The notes under the pieces: generated by a model | The model's database searches: none | The model's input: the letters and a program-made list of their open reading frames with translations, nothing else | What the model was told of the DNA's origin: nothing | Source: CAYSIX01 sp964431205 | GTDB lineage: Bacteria; Planctomycetota; Phycisphaerae; Phycisphaerales; Phycisphaeraceae | Direction: 5' to 3' | Assembly: GCA_964431205.1 (NCBI GenBank) | Contig: CAYSIX010000044.1 | Span: 1-22,343 of the forward strand | DNA length: 22,343 nt | Program-made: the position numbers and the translations under genes | Part shown: positions 1 to 6,001 of the stretch, one piece after another | Layout of the letters: every line of letters starts with the position of its first letter | Numbering within the stretch: position 1 is the first letter of the stretch

Positions 1-116
1 GAGCGCCAAGTCAAGTCCCAGTCTGGCTTTACAAAAGGGGCTTTCCTGGCGGCCTTGGCGACCTGGCGGTTGCCCATGGCTCCCACCGGGCCTTGGGCTT
101 CTTCCATCGGTGTCAT
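1..116 (-). CDS. possible 5' end of a hypothetical gene (partial)
   Basis: Reading leftward from an ATG at 116 gives an open frame to the window edge, about 38 codons. The start reads MTPMEEAQGPVGAMG and continues with a basic stretch (NRQVAKAARKAPF) and a KPDWDLTWR segment. The mixture of charged and aromatic residues looks more protein-like than the other frames here. A second in-frame ATG lies at 107. A weak GGA sits about 8 bases upstream of the first ATG, and a TTGACA hexamer lies further upstream (158-153) with no good -10. I recognise no family. The gene may equally be spurious, and only the sequence left of the window can decide. Confidence 0.3.
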   Translation of the reverse strand, partial: MTPMEEAQGPVGAMGNRQVAKAARKAPFVKPDWDLTWR

Positions 117-278
117 CGGCGTCCATCTGCGGTTCCACGGCTCGGATTGACTTGTCAAAGAGCGCAGCGGCCGCGCGGAACGCGACGACCGATCATGTTA
201 GCATTCCGTTCGGTTCGCGTCAAGCGGGCGGAAAGACGAACCGCCGCGGCGCGGACCCCGCGGAGAGAGGCAGGAACC

Positions 279-370
279 CACCACGGAGAACACGGAGGGC
301 ACAGAGGACGGATCAAAACGGCAGCGATGCTTGCCGCCTTCCTCTCGGTGAACTCTGCGTACTCGGTGGT
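279..370. repeat. imperfect inverted-repeat element of the CACGGAG type
   Basis: The left arm (279-307) begins CCACCACGGAGAACACGGAG. The right arm (341-370) ends GTACTCGGTGGT and is close to its reverse complement, with several mismatches and a two-base length difference. The loop is about 33 bases. Similar 'ACCACGGAG…CTCCGTGGT' palindromes are, to my knowledge, widespread dispersed repeats in environmental bacterial genomes, where they often give spurious translations such as LCPPCSPWW. That translation is visible here on the minus strand. No transposase is present, so this would be a non-autonomous or REP-like element. Confidence 0.6.
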
Positions 371-596
371 TGATGAACGACTCGGCCTACACGGGGCGTG
401 TCCGTCCCCGCGTCCGTGTGGCTGTAACCGCGTCGTGAGACCCGTGTCTTGGCCGCCAAGAATGCCGCCGATCTGGAACGCAACGCCTACGAAGATTACA
501 ATCGGCATCGGATCGTGGCGAGCCACTACCCTCCGGCACCGGTCGCCATACGTAGGGCGGAGCCTGCCCCGCCGGATTACTATCGAAGAATAAAGA

Positions 597-622
597 CCCG
601 CCCGGGACCGGCCGGTCCGGGT
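597..622 (-). terminator. GC-rich palindrome, terminator-like on the minus strand
   Basis: A perfect 14-base palindrome, GGACCGGCCGGTCC (605-618), is extended by three further pairs across a one-base bulge. On the minus strand it is followed by GGGCGGGTCTTTATTCTT, a moderately T-rich tail. It lies over 200 bases beyond the end of the small gene at 839, so whether it ends that transcript is uncertain. Confidence 0.3.
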
Positions 623-710
623 CGCGCTCAAATGAAGTGAATATCGTGTGCTCTGGCTAGCGCGCCTTAGCGCGCGATCCGCGACTCCCCGTGGTCCATA
701 CCCGGCCCGA

Positions 711-782
711 ACCTAACGCGGCGGGGGCGGCTGCCCACTGTCTCATGTTGAGACGAGCTTGCAGGCAGTTTCAGCGTTGAAC
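711..782 (-). repeat. attC-like recombination site candidate
   Basis: Read on the minus strand, the segment starts GTTCAACGC and ends GCGTTAGGT. These match the RYYYAAC and GTTRRRY core boxes of integron attC sites, with AACGC/GCGTT able to pair. Inside are a perfect GTCTCA/TGAGAC hairpin (740-754, three-base loop) and an enclosing CTGCC/GGCAG pair (731-735 and 764-768). It lies 57 bases downstream of the small gene at 839-1246, in the position expected for a cassette. Pairing of the inner arms is asymmetric and incomplete, and no integrase is visible, so this is only suggestive. Confidence 0.2.
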
Positions 783-785
783 AAA

Positions 786-831
786 ACCGCCTTCAAGGCG
801 CACCTCCAATCTGGCGGCCATTTGGGGCCGC
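786..831 (-). terminator. possible terminator after the small gene at 839
   Basis: On the minus strand, two hairpins follow the stop codon at 839. The first is GCGGCC/GGCCGC (814-831, six-base loop). The second is CGCC-TTGAA-GGCG (788-800), followed directly by GGTTTTGTT. The second has a short stem but the T-rich tail of an intrinsic terminator. Confidence 0.35.
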
Positions 832-838
832 GGCATGA

Positions 839-1246
839 TTACCAACCGGCGGACTCGTCCAGAACGTCGACCAAGTAAGTCTTCTGCGCACCGGGTCCTG
901 TTACTGCATTATCTTGCATCAAAATGGAACCTCCCCCGCTGAACCCGATCGCACTCCCCGTCGAACCAAAGTAATGTCGATAGTAATCGTCGGCAGCGTC
1001 GCTCATCTGGTCGTGCGAAAGCTGAACGGGCAACTTACCTTCAACCCGGCCCACCTCGAGAGGTTCGGCCTCAAACTGGCTACCGTATGGCTGGGTTACT
1101 CGTACCGATAGACCCTCATAGCGTTTGCCTTCGTACTCGACAACCAACGGCAGAACGGCCGTGAGGATATTTGTATTCGCGTCACGATCGTTCACATTGT
1201 GCTTTTTCTGATCAACTTGAATAAACGTAACAGCAGCCTGCTTCAT
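839..1246 (-). CDS. hypothetical protein, 135 aa
   Basis: A 135-residue acidic soluble protein. There is no signal peptide or membrane segment, and I recognise no family. The N-terminal half has alternating hydrophobic stretches (VTFIQVDQK, AVLPLVVEYEGKRYEGLSVRV) that would suit beta strands. The C-terminal half contains a DDYYRHYF segment and a glycine/serine-rich patch. The ATG start at 1246 is preceded by a clear AGGGAG ribosome-binding site about 7 bases upstream. Its composition is visibly less GC-rich than the neighbouring operon (many AAA, AAT, ATT and GTA codons), which suggests separate origin. It lies 121 bases downstream of the permease gene in the same orientation. A seven-codon open frame with its own strong RBS sits between them, and an attC-like segment follows. 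I am confident that it is a real gene but not of any function. Confidence 0.7.
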   Translation of the reverse strand: MKQAAVTFIQVDQKKHNVNDRDANTNILTAVLPLVVEYEGKRYEGLSVRVTQPYGSQFEAEPLEVGRVEGKLPVQLSHDQMSDAADDYYRHYFGSTGSAIGFSGGGSILMQDNAVTGPGAQKTYLVDVLDESAGW

Positions 1247-1275
1247 CTTGCGACTCCCTAACAGGCCTGCGTCCC

Positions 1276-1299
1276 CTAAGCACAGGACATTTGAAGCAT
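1276..1299 (-). other. seven-codon micro-ORF (MLQMSCA) with strong RBS
   Basis: A CGGAGGGAAAAATG sequence gives a near-ideal ribosome-binding site 5 bases from an ATG at 1299. The frame stops after seven codons at a TAG (1278-1276). It lies 29 bases upstream of the start of the 135-residue gene. It could be a leader peptide, a remnant of a truncated gene, or chance. Confidence 0.3.
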
Positions 1300-1367
1300 T
1301 TTTCCCTCCGTTATGCAGGCAGTCAAGTGAGGGGGTTTATGCGACAGGTCTCTGGCCCGACGGCCCC

Positions 1368-2207
1368 TCACTCCGTCCGGATGCGTGGGTCGATGACGTC
1401 GCGGAGGCTGTCGCCCAGGACGTTGAGGGCGAGGACGGCGAGGGTGATGGCGAGGCCGGGGAAGACGGCGACCCACCAGGCGAGTTGCATCATGTCCTTG
1501 CCCTGTCGGAGCATCATGCCCCAGGAGGGGGTGTCGGTCTCGCCGCTGAGCCCGAGGAAGGAGAGGGCGGCCTCGGCGAGGATGGCGAAGGCGAGCGAGA
1601 GGGTGGTCTGGACGATCAGGGGCGGGGTGGCGCCGGGCAGGACGTGGCGGAGCATGATGCGGCGGTGAGGGAGGCCGAGGGCGCGAGCGGCCTCGACGTA
1701 CGGCTGCTCCCGTATGCTGATGACCGCGCCGCGGCAGACGCGGGCGAAGATGGGGGCGTAGACGATGCCGATGGCGAGGGTGATCTCGTTGAGCCCGACG
1801 CCGATGATGGCCATGACGACCAGCGCGAGCAGGACCTCGGGGATGGCGAACATGACGTCCATGCATCGGCTGAGCAGGGTGTCGGTCCACCCGCCGAAGT
1901 AGCCGGCGAGCAGGCCGACGAGCGACCCGACCAGCAGGGCGAAGCCGACGGCGGAGAGGGCGACGCGCAGGGAGATGCGTGAGCCGTAGATGACGCGGCT
2001 GAGGATGTCGCGGCCGAGCTGGTCGGTGCCGAACCAGTGGGCGGCGCTGGGCGGTTCGAGCAGGGCGTCGCTGATGGCCAGGGGCGGTTCGGGGGCGATC
2101 CAGGGGGCGCCGACGGCCAGGACGACGAAGAGGGCGACGACGGCCAGCGCCGCGGCGGCGGCGGGGATGTTCGTCAGCTCTCGGCAGACCTCGATCAGCC
2201 GTCGCAC
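1368..2207 (-). CDS. peptide ABC transporter permease, DppC/OppC type
   Basis: A 279-residue inner-membrane permease of the binding-protein-dependent peptide/nickel class. It has one membrane segment near the N-terminus (about 15-35), a loop with the family's GTDQLGRDILSRVIYGSRISL signature (about 60-80), and five further membrane segments. The cytoplasmic EAA loop is clear around residues 170-190 (YVEAARALGLPHRRIMLRHVLPG) and would dock onto an ATPase. The start is a GTG at 2207, chosen because GGAG overlaps the end of the preceding permease gene at the right spacing and only 3 bases separate the two reading frames. It pairs with the upstream DppB-type permease. The ATPase genes that usually follow (dppD, dppF) are absent: the next gene is an unrelated small one. 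Substrate cannot be read from the permease, but the operon suggests a small peptide. Confidence 0.92.
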   Translation of the reverse strand: MRRLIEVCRELTNIPAAAAALAVVALFVVLAVGAPWIAPEPPLAISDALLEPPSAAHWFGTDQLGRDILSRVIYGSRISLRVALSAVGFALLVGSLVGLLAGYFGGWTDTLLSRCMDVMFAIPEVLLALVVMAIIGVGLNEITLAIGIVYAPIFARVCRGAVISIREQPYVEAARALGLPHRRIMLRHVLPGATPPLIVQTTLSLAFAILAEAALSFLGLSGETDTPSWGMMLRQGKDMMQLAWWVAVFPGLAITLAVLALNVLGDSLRDVIDPRIRTE

Positions 2208-2210
2208 GGT

Positions 2211-3152
2211 TTACTCCAGGCTGACGCGCGGGTCGGCCCACGCGTGCAGGACGTCCACGATGAAGTTCACGAGCAGGAACACGGCGCCGATGAGCAGGAT
2301 GACGGCCTGCATCGACGAGTAATCGCGATCGCCCAGGGCGCGCAGGACCAGGGCCCCGACGCCGGGCAGGGAGAAGACCTCCTCGATGACGATGGACCCG
2401 CCGAGCAGGTAGCCGGCCTGGAGGCCCGCGATGGTCAGCACGGGGATGATGCCGTTGCGGGCGACGTGTTTGGCCATGAGGACGAAGGGGCTGACGCCCT
2501 TGGCCTTGGCGGTGCGGACGAAGTCCTGGCCGACGACCTCGAGCATGGAGGAGCGGGTCATGCGGGTGAGCACGGCCATGACGGCCAGGCCCAGGGCGAT
2601 CGAGGGCAGGATCATGTGGCGGAGGTTCTCGACGGGGTCGACGGTCAACGGGACAAACCGGCCGGAGGGCAGCATCTCGAGGTGCAGGGCGACGACGAGG
2701 ATGAGCAGCGTGCCGGCCCAGAAGCCGGGGACGGAGAGGCCGATGAGGCTGATGACGGAGACGCCGGCGTCGGTGGGCTTGCCGCGGCGGACGGCGGCGA
2801 GCATGCCCAGGGGGATGCCGACGAGGATGGCGAAGGCCAGGGCCTGGCCGGCGAGCTGGAGGGTGACGGGCAGGGCCTCGGCGAGCTCGGCGGCGACGGG
2901 GCGGCCGCCGGTGGTCTGCCCGAGGTCGCCGCGGACGATCCCGCCCAGCCAGACGGCGTACTGGACGACCAACGGCCGGTCCAGCGCGTATTTTTCGCGC
3001 AGGCGTGCGGCGGCCTCGGGCTCGTAGTTCATGCCGAGCATCGCCGTGACCGTGTCGCCCGGGACCAGCCGCACCAGCGAGAACGCCAGCAGCGAGAGCC
3101 CGAAGAGCACCAGCAGGGAGATCAACAGGCGTTTGACCAGGTAGCTGAGCAT
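2211..3152 (-). CDS. peptide ABC transporter permease, DppB/OppB type
   Basis: A 313-residue inner-membrane permease. It begins MLSYLVKRLLISLLVLFGLSLLAFSLVRLVPGD, the typical first membrane helix and R-x-x-P-G-D motif of the DppB/OppB family. Membrane segments follow at about 100-125, 130-155, 180-200, 235-260 and 280-305. The EAA loop lies around 218-243 (VRTAKAKGVSPFVLMAKHVARNGIIP). Length and layout match the family. It forms the heterodimeric channel with the permease 3 bases downstream. It starts 70 bases after the binding-protein gene, across a GC-rich hairpin, and has no obvious ribosome-binding site. It belongs to the minus-strand operon headed by the NAGGN synthesis genes. Confidence 0.93.
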   Translation of the reverse strand: MLSYLVKRLLISLLVLFGLSLLAFSLVRLVPGDTVTAMLGMNYEPEAAARLREKYALDRPLVVQYAVWLGGIVRGDLGQTTGGRPVAAELAEALPVTLQLAGQALAFAILVGIPLGMLAAVRRGKPTDAGVSVISLIGLSVPGFWAGTLLILVVALHLEMLPSGRFVPLTVDPVENLRHMILPSIALGLAVMAVLTRMTRSSMLEVVGQDFVRTAKAKGVSPFVLMAKHVARNGIIPVLTIAGLQAGYLLGGSIVIEEVFSLPGVGALVLRALGDRDYSSMQAVILLIGAVFLLVNFIVDVLHAWADPRVSLE

Positions 3153-3172
3153 GGCAAGGGGTCGGGTGCGGG

Positions 3173-3199
3173 CGACGCCGGCCGCGGGCGCGGGCGTCG
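3173..3199 (-). promoter_or_regulatory. intercistronic hairpin between binding protein and permease genes
   Basis: Perfect seven-base arms CGACGCC (3173-3179) and GGCGTCG (3193-3199) enclose a GC-only 13-base loop inside the 70-base gap. No T-run follows, so a full terminator is unlikely. Such stem-loops after binding-protein genes are known in other ABC operons to protect the upstream message and lower permease expression. That role here is inference. Confidence 0.35.
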
Positions 3200-3222
3200 A
3201 TGCTGATATGGTTTAAGACGGG

Positions 3223-4791
3223 TTACGGGGCTTCGGCGGCGGCGACGGGCGCGGGCGACGGCACCGACGCGCTGGCCGCCCACAGCGTCGTCCCGGTCGG
3301 GTGCACGACGTAGCCCTCGACGGCCTCGCGCATCGCGGTGGTGTGCGGGTTGACGTAAAGGAACACCGTCGGCGCGTCCTCGGCGATCAGCCTTTGCAGC
3401 TCGCGGTAGATCGCGCGGCGTTCGTCGCGGTCGTGGACGCGGGCGCCCCGCTCGATCAGCTCGTCCACGCGCTCGTTGCGGTACGCCTGCTGGTTGTACG
3501 CGCCGTCGGAGTGGTAGATCTCGGCGACCCACTCGTCGGGATCGACGAAGCCCAGCCAGCCGACGAGCGTGCTGTCGAAGTCGCGGTCGTTGAGCTGCTG
3601 GTAGAAGACGCCGGGCTCGAGGCCCTTGAGCTCGACGCGGATGCCGACGGCGGCGAGCTGCTGCTTGACCATCTCGGCGGCGCGGACCTGGTAGTCGATG
3701 CTCGAATCGACGGCCATGCGCATGGTGAAGCCGTCGGGGTGGCCGGCCTCTTCGAGCAGCGCCCGGGCCTTGTCACGATCGACCTCGGGGTACACGTGCA
3801 GGTCGGCGTAGGCCCAGTGGTTGGGCGGGATGTGCCCGCCGTCGAGCACGGTGGCGTGGCCGAACTTGATCGCGCGGTTGAGCTGCTCGCGATCGACGGC
3901 CCAGGCGATGGCCCGGCGGACGCGGACGTCGTCGAGCGGGGGTCGCTGCGTGTTGAGCCCGATGTATTCCCAGAACGTGCCGGGCACGGACTCGACGCGG
4001 ACGCCCCGGGCGCGTTGAAGGGCGTCGCGGTCCTTGGCGGGGACCTCGTGGAGGATGTGGACCTCGCCGAGGCGGATGGAGGTGGTGCGGGCGGTCTCGT
4101 CGGCGACGGGTCGGTAGATGAGCGTGGCGGTTCTGGGCAGGTCGGGCAGGTGGTAGCCGTCGTGCCGGGCGAGCTCGAGCCGGCGGCCGCGCTGCCAGCG
4201 GACGAGGCGGTAGGGCCCGCTGCCGGCGTCGGTGCTGCGCAGGTCCCCGCCGTTGGCGTCGATCGCCTCGCGGTCGACGATGGCGTTCATGGGGTAGGCG
4301 AGGTAGGTCAGCAGCGGCGCGGTCGGCTCGGCCAGGTGCAGCACGACGGTGCGGTCGTCGGGGGTCTCGATGCGGTCGATGGTTGCCAGGTGCCGGCTGC
4401 GCACGCCCTCGTCGCGGATGCGCTGCAGGGAAAAGCGTACGTCTTCGGCCGTGACGGGTCGGCCGCTGTGAAACGTGGCGTCGGGGTCGAGGTGGAACGT
4501 GTAGGTGAGCTTGTCGTCGGAGATCTCGTGCCGCTCGGCGAGGTCGGGCCGCAGGGTCATGGCCTCGTAGTCTTCGCCGTAACGAAGGAGGGTGCTGTAC
4601 AGGTTCTCGATCATGCGCATGGAGGGGGCGTCGGTGACGGCGTGGGGGTCGAGGCTGTTGGCGTCGCCCTGGACGGCGAGGATGAGCGTGTCGGGGGGCG
4701 GGGCGTCGACGCGGCCGCCGCAGCCGACGGCGGCGAGACAGCCGGCCGCCAGGAGCGTGGCGGCGACGGGATGACGAAGGCGGCGGGTCAT
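3223..4791 (-). CDS. peptide ABC transporter substrate-binding lipoprotein (SBP_bac_5 family)
   Basis: A 522-residue periplasmic binding protein of the peptide/nickel class, tethered as a lipoprotein. Residues 1-24 form a lipoprotein signal (MTRRLRHPVAATLLAAGCLAAVGCGG) with candidate lipidated cysteines at 18 or 24. The mature part has family hallmarks: LILAVQGDANSLDPHAVTD, LRPDLAERHEISDDKLTYTFHLD, FHSGRPVTAEDVRFSL, the SGPYRLVRW turn, and DVRVRRAIAWAVDREQL. Length is normal for the family. The ATG at 4791 overlaps the stop of the peptidase gene in ATGA, which implies translational coupling. It was chosen because a longer frame upstream has no signal peptide and runs back through the peptidase gene. 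It would capture peptides for the two permeases downstream. Its place after the NAGGN trio suggests a Gln/Glu-containing peptide or NAGGN itself, but the ligand is inference. Confidence 0.92.
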   Translation of the reverse strand: MTRRLRHPVAATLLAAGCLAAVGCGGRVDAPPPDTLILAVQGDANSLDPHAVTDAPSMRMIENLYSTLLRYGEDYEAMTLRPDLAERHEISDDKLTYTFHLDPDATFHSGRPVTAEDVRFSLQRIRDEGVRSRHLATIDRIETPDDRTVVLHLAEPTAPLLTYLAYPMNAIVDREAIDANGGDLRSTDAGSGPYRLVRWQRGRRLELARHDGYHLPDLPRTATLIYRPVADETARTTSIRLGEVHILHEVPAKDRDALQRARGVRVESVPGTFWEYIGLNTQRPPLDDVRVRRAIAWAVDREQLNRAIKFGHATVLDGGHIPPNHWAYADLHVYPEVDRDKARALLEEAGHPDGFTMRMAVDSSIDYQVRAAEMVKQQLAAVGIRVELKGLEPGVFYQQLNDRDFDSTLVGWLGFVDPDEWVAEIYHSDGAYNQQAYRNERVDELIERGARVHDRDERRAIYRELQRLIAEDAPTVFLYVNPHTTAMREAVEGYVVHPTGTTLWAASASVPSPAPVAAAEAP

Positions 4792-5999
4792 ATGGCGGGG
4801 TCCGGGCGGATGACGGCGTCGGGGGCGCGTTTCTCGGGGACGGGCGGCTGGACGGTGTGCTGCTCGGGGAAGCCCTCGAGGTCGGCCAGCTCGGCCTTGT
4901 CGCGTGGCACCGCCGGCTCCGACTGCATGTAGAGCGTGATCAGCTCGGTCAGGCACACGAGCGAGTCGATGTGGGTTCGTTCGTAGCCGTGCGAGCCGTC
5001 CACGCCGAAGCAGATCAATGCCGTGCGGATGTCGTTGCCGGACTCGACGGCCGACGCCGCGTCGCTGCGATAGTAGCGGAACACGTCGCGACCGTGCCGG
5101 ACGCCGTAGTGTTTGGCCAGGTCGAGCAGCTTCTGGGTCAGGTGGTAATCGAACGGGCCGGAGGAGTCCATCATCGCGACGGTGACGTCGTACTCGCTGG
5201 CGTTCTGCTCGGGGGCGTTGGGCGCGTTGTCGATGCTGACCATCTCGGCGACGTCTTTCTGCAGCACGCCGGCGGCGCCGGTGCCGACCTCCTCGAAGAT
5301 GGTGAACAGCAGGTGGCAGACGATCGGCAGGCGCAGGCCCAGCTCGCGGATCTGCTTGGCGGCGGTGAGGACGCAGGCGACGCCGGCCTTGTCGTCGAGG
5401 TGACGGGAGATGACGTAGCCGTTGTCCAGCAGCTCCGGCGCCGGGTCGATGGCGATGTAGTCGCCGACGCGGAACCCGCTGTGGAACAGCTCCTGCTCAT
5501 CGCGGGACAGGTCGTCGACGCGGACCTCGACGTGGTCCCAGCTCACGGGCTGGGTGTCGATCTCGTCGTCGTAGGCGTGGCCGGAGGACTTCAGCGGCAT
5601 GATCGTGCCGCGCTGGTGCCCGAAGTCGGTGTAGATGGTCACGCGGGCGCCCTCGGCGAAGCGGCTGGACCAGGTGCCGATCGGCCGGCAGGACAGCCGC
5701 CCGTTGGACTTGAGCCGGGTGACCATCGCGCCGAGCGTGTCGAGGTGGCTGACGACGGCGCGGTGGGGTTGGTCGGCCTCGCCGTGCAGCGTCGCGCGGA
5801 TCGCCCCGCGGCGGGTCAACGCGCTCTCGATGCCCAGGCGGTTCAGCTCTTCGCAGACGAACCGCGAGATGCTGTCGGTGTACCCCGAGGGGCTGGGGAT
5901 CTCCAGCAGCTCCTGGAGGATGCGCAACATGTACTCGCGATCCACTTCCGGCTTGACCAGCCGACCGTCGTGTGATTCCGCCCGCGCATCTGAGATCAC
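4788..5999 (-). CDS. NAGGN-operon M42 family metallopeptidase
   Basis: A 403-residue cytoplasmic enzyme of the M42 family of dinuclear-metal aminopeptidases. It matches the subfamily encoded beside the NAGGN synthesis genes in many proteobacteria. Visible metal and catalytic motifs are SHLDT (H85, D87), HLDDKAG (D202/D203), FEEVG (E236 and E237), DNAP (D257) and ERTHI (H343). The core motif ELLEIPSPSGYTD lies at about 30-42. The Pro-rich C-terminal tail of about 40 residues is probably disordered. The gene overlaps its upstream neighbour: I chose a GTG at 5999 because GGAGAGG sits 5 bases upstream. A GTG at 6005 forming GTGA with the previous stop is the alternative. It ends in an ATGA overlap with the binding-protein gene. 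Its substrate is not established. Breakdown or trimming of NAGGN or of imported peptides is a reasonable guess. Confidence 0.9.
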   Translation of the reverse strand: MISDARAESHDGRLVKPEVDREYMLRILQELLEIPSPSGYTDSISRFVCEELNRLGIESALTRRGAIRATLHGEADQPHRAVVSHLDTLGAMVTRLKSNGRLSCRPIGTWSSRFAEGARVTIYTDFGHQRGTIMPLKSSGHAYDDEIDTQPVSWDHVEVRVDDLSRDEQELFHSGFRVGDYIAIDPAPELLDNGYVISRHLDDKAGVACVLTAAKQIRELGLRLPIVCHLLFTIFEEVGTGAAGVLQKDVAEMVSIDNAPNAPEQNASEYDVTVAMMDSSGPFDYHLTQKLLDLAKHYGVRHGRDVFRYYRSDAASAVESGNDIRTALICFGVDGSHGYERTHIDSLVCLTELITLYMQSEPAVPRDKAELADLEGFPEQHTVQPPVPEKRAPDAVIRPDPAI

Positions 6000-6001
6000 G
6001 A

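Larger units (their letters stand above)
117..838. other. gene-poor region with repeats and hairpins
   Basis: I see no convincing protein-coding gene in this stretch. The open frames present on both strands have arginine/proline-rich translations typical of shadows or run through inverted repeats. It holds an imperfect inverted-repeat element (279-370), a REP-like CGTAGGGCGGAGCC-type motif (551-574), a GC-rich palindrome (605-618), a GCGCGC-rich duplication (about 658-675) and a cluster of small hairpins (711-831). Base composition is more mixed than in the GC-rich operons that follow. Confidence 0.6.

Noticed and set aside
93..640. Overlapping open frames on both strands of the left patch
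   Set aside because: They run through the inverted-repeat element and have Arg/Pro/Cys-rich translations. No RBS or conserved motif was seen.
2037..3206. A long plus-strand open frame opposite the permease genes
   Set aside because: Its translation is dominated by Asp, Gly, Glu and Ala repeats, typical of the antisense frame of a GC-rich gene. The minus strand encodes clear DppB/DppC proteins.
3301..4932. A long plus-strand frame opposite the binding-protein gene
   Set aside because: Valine/alanine/glycine-rich antisense shadow. The minus strand shows a complete SBP_bac_5 protein with signal peptide.
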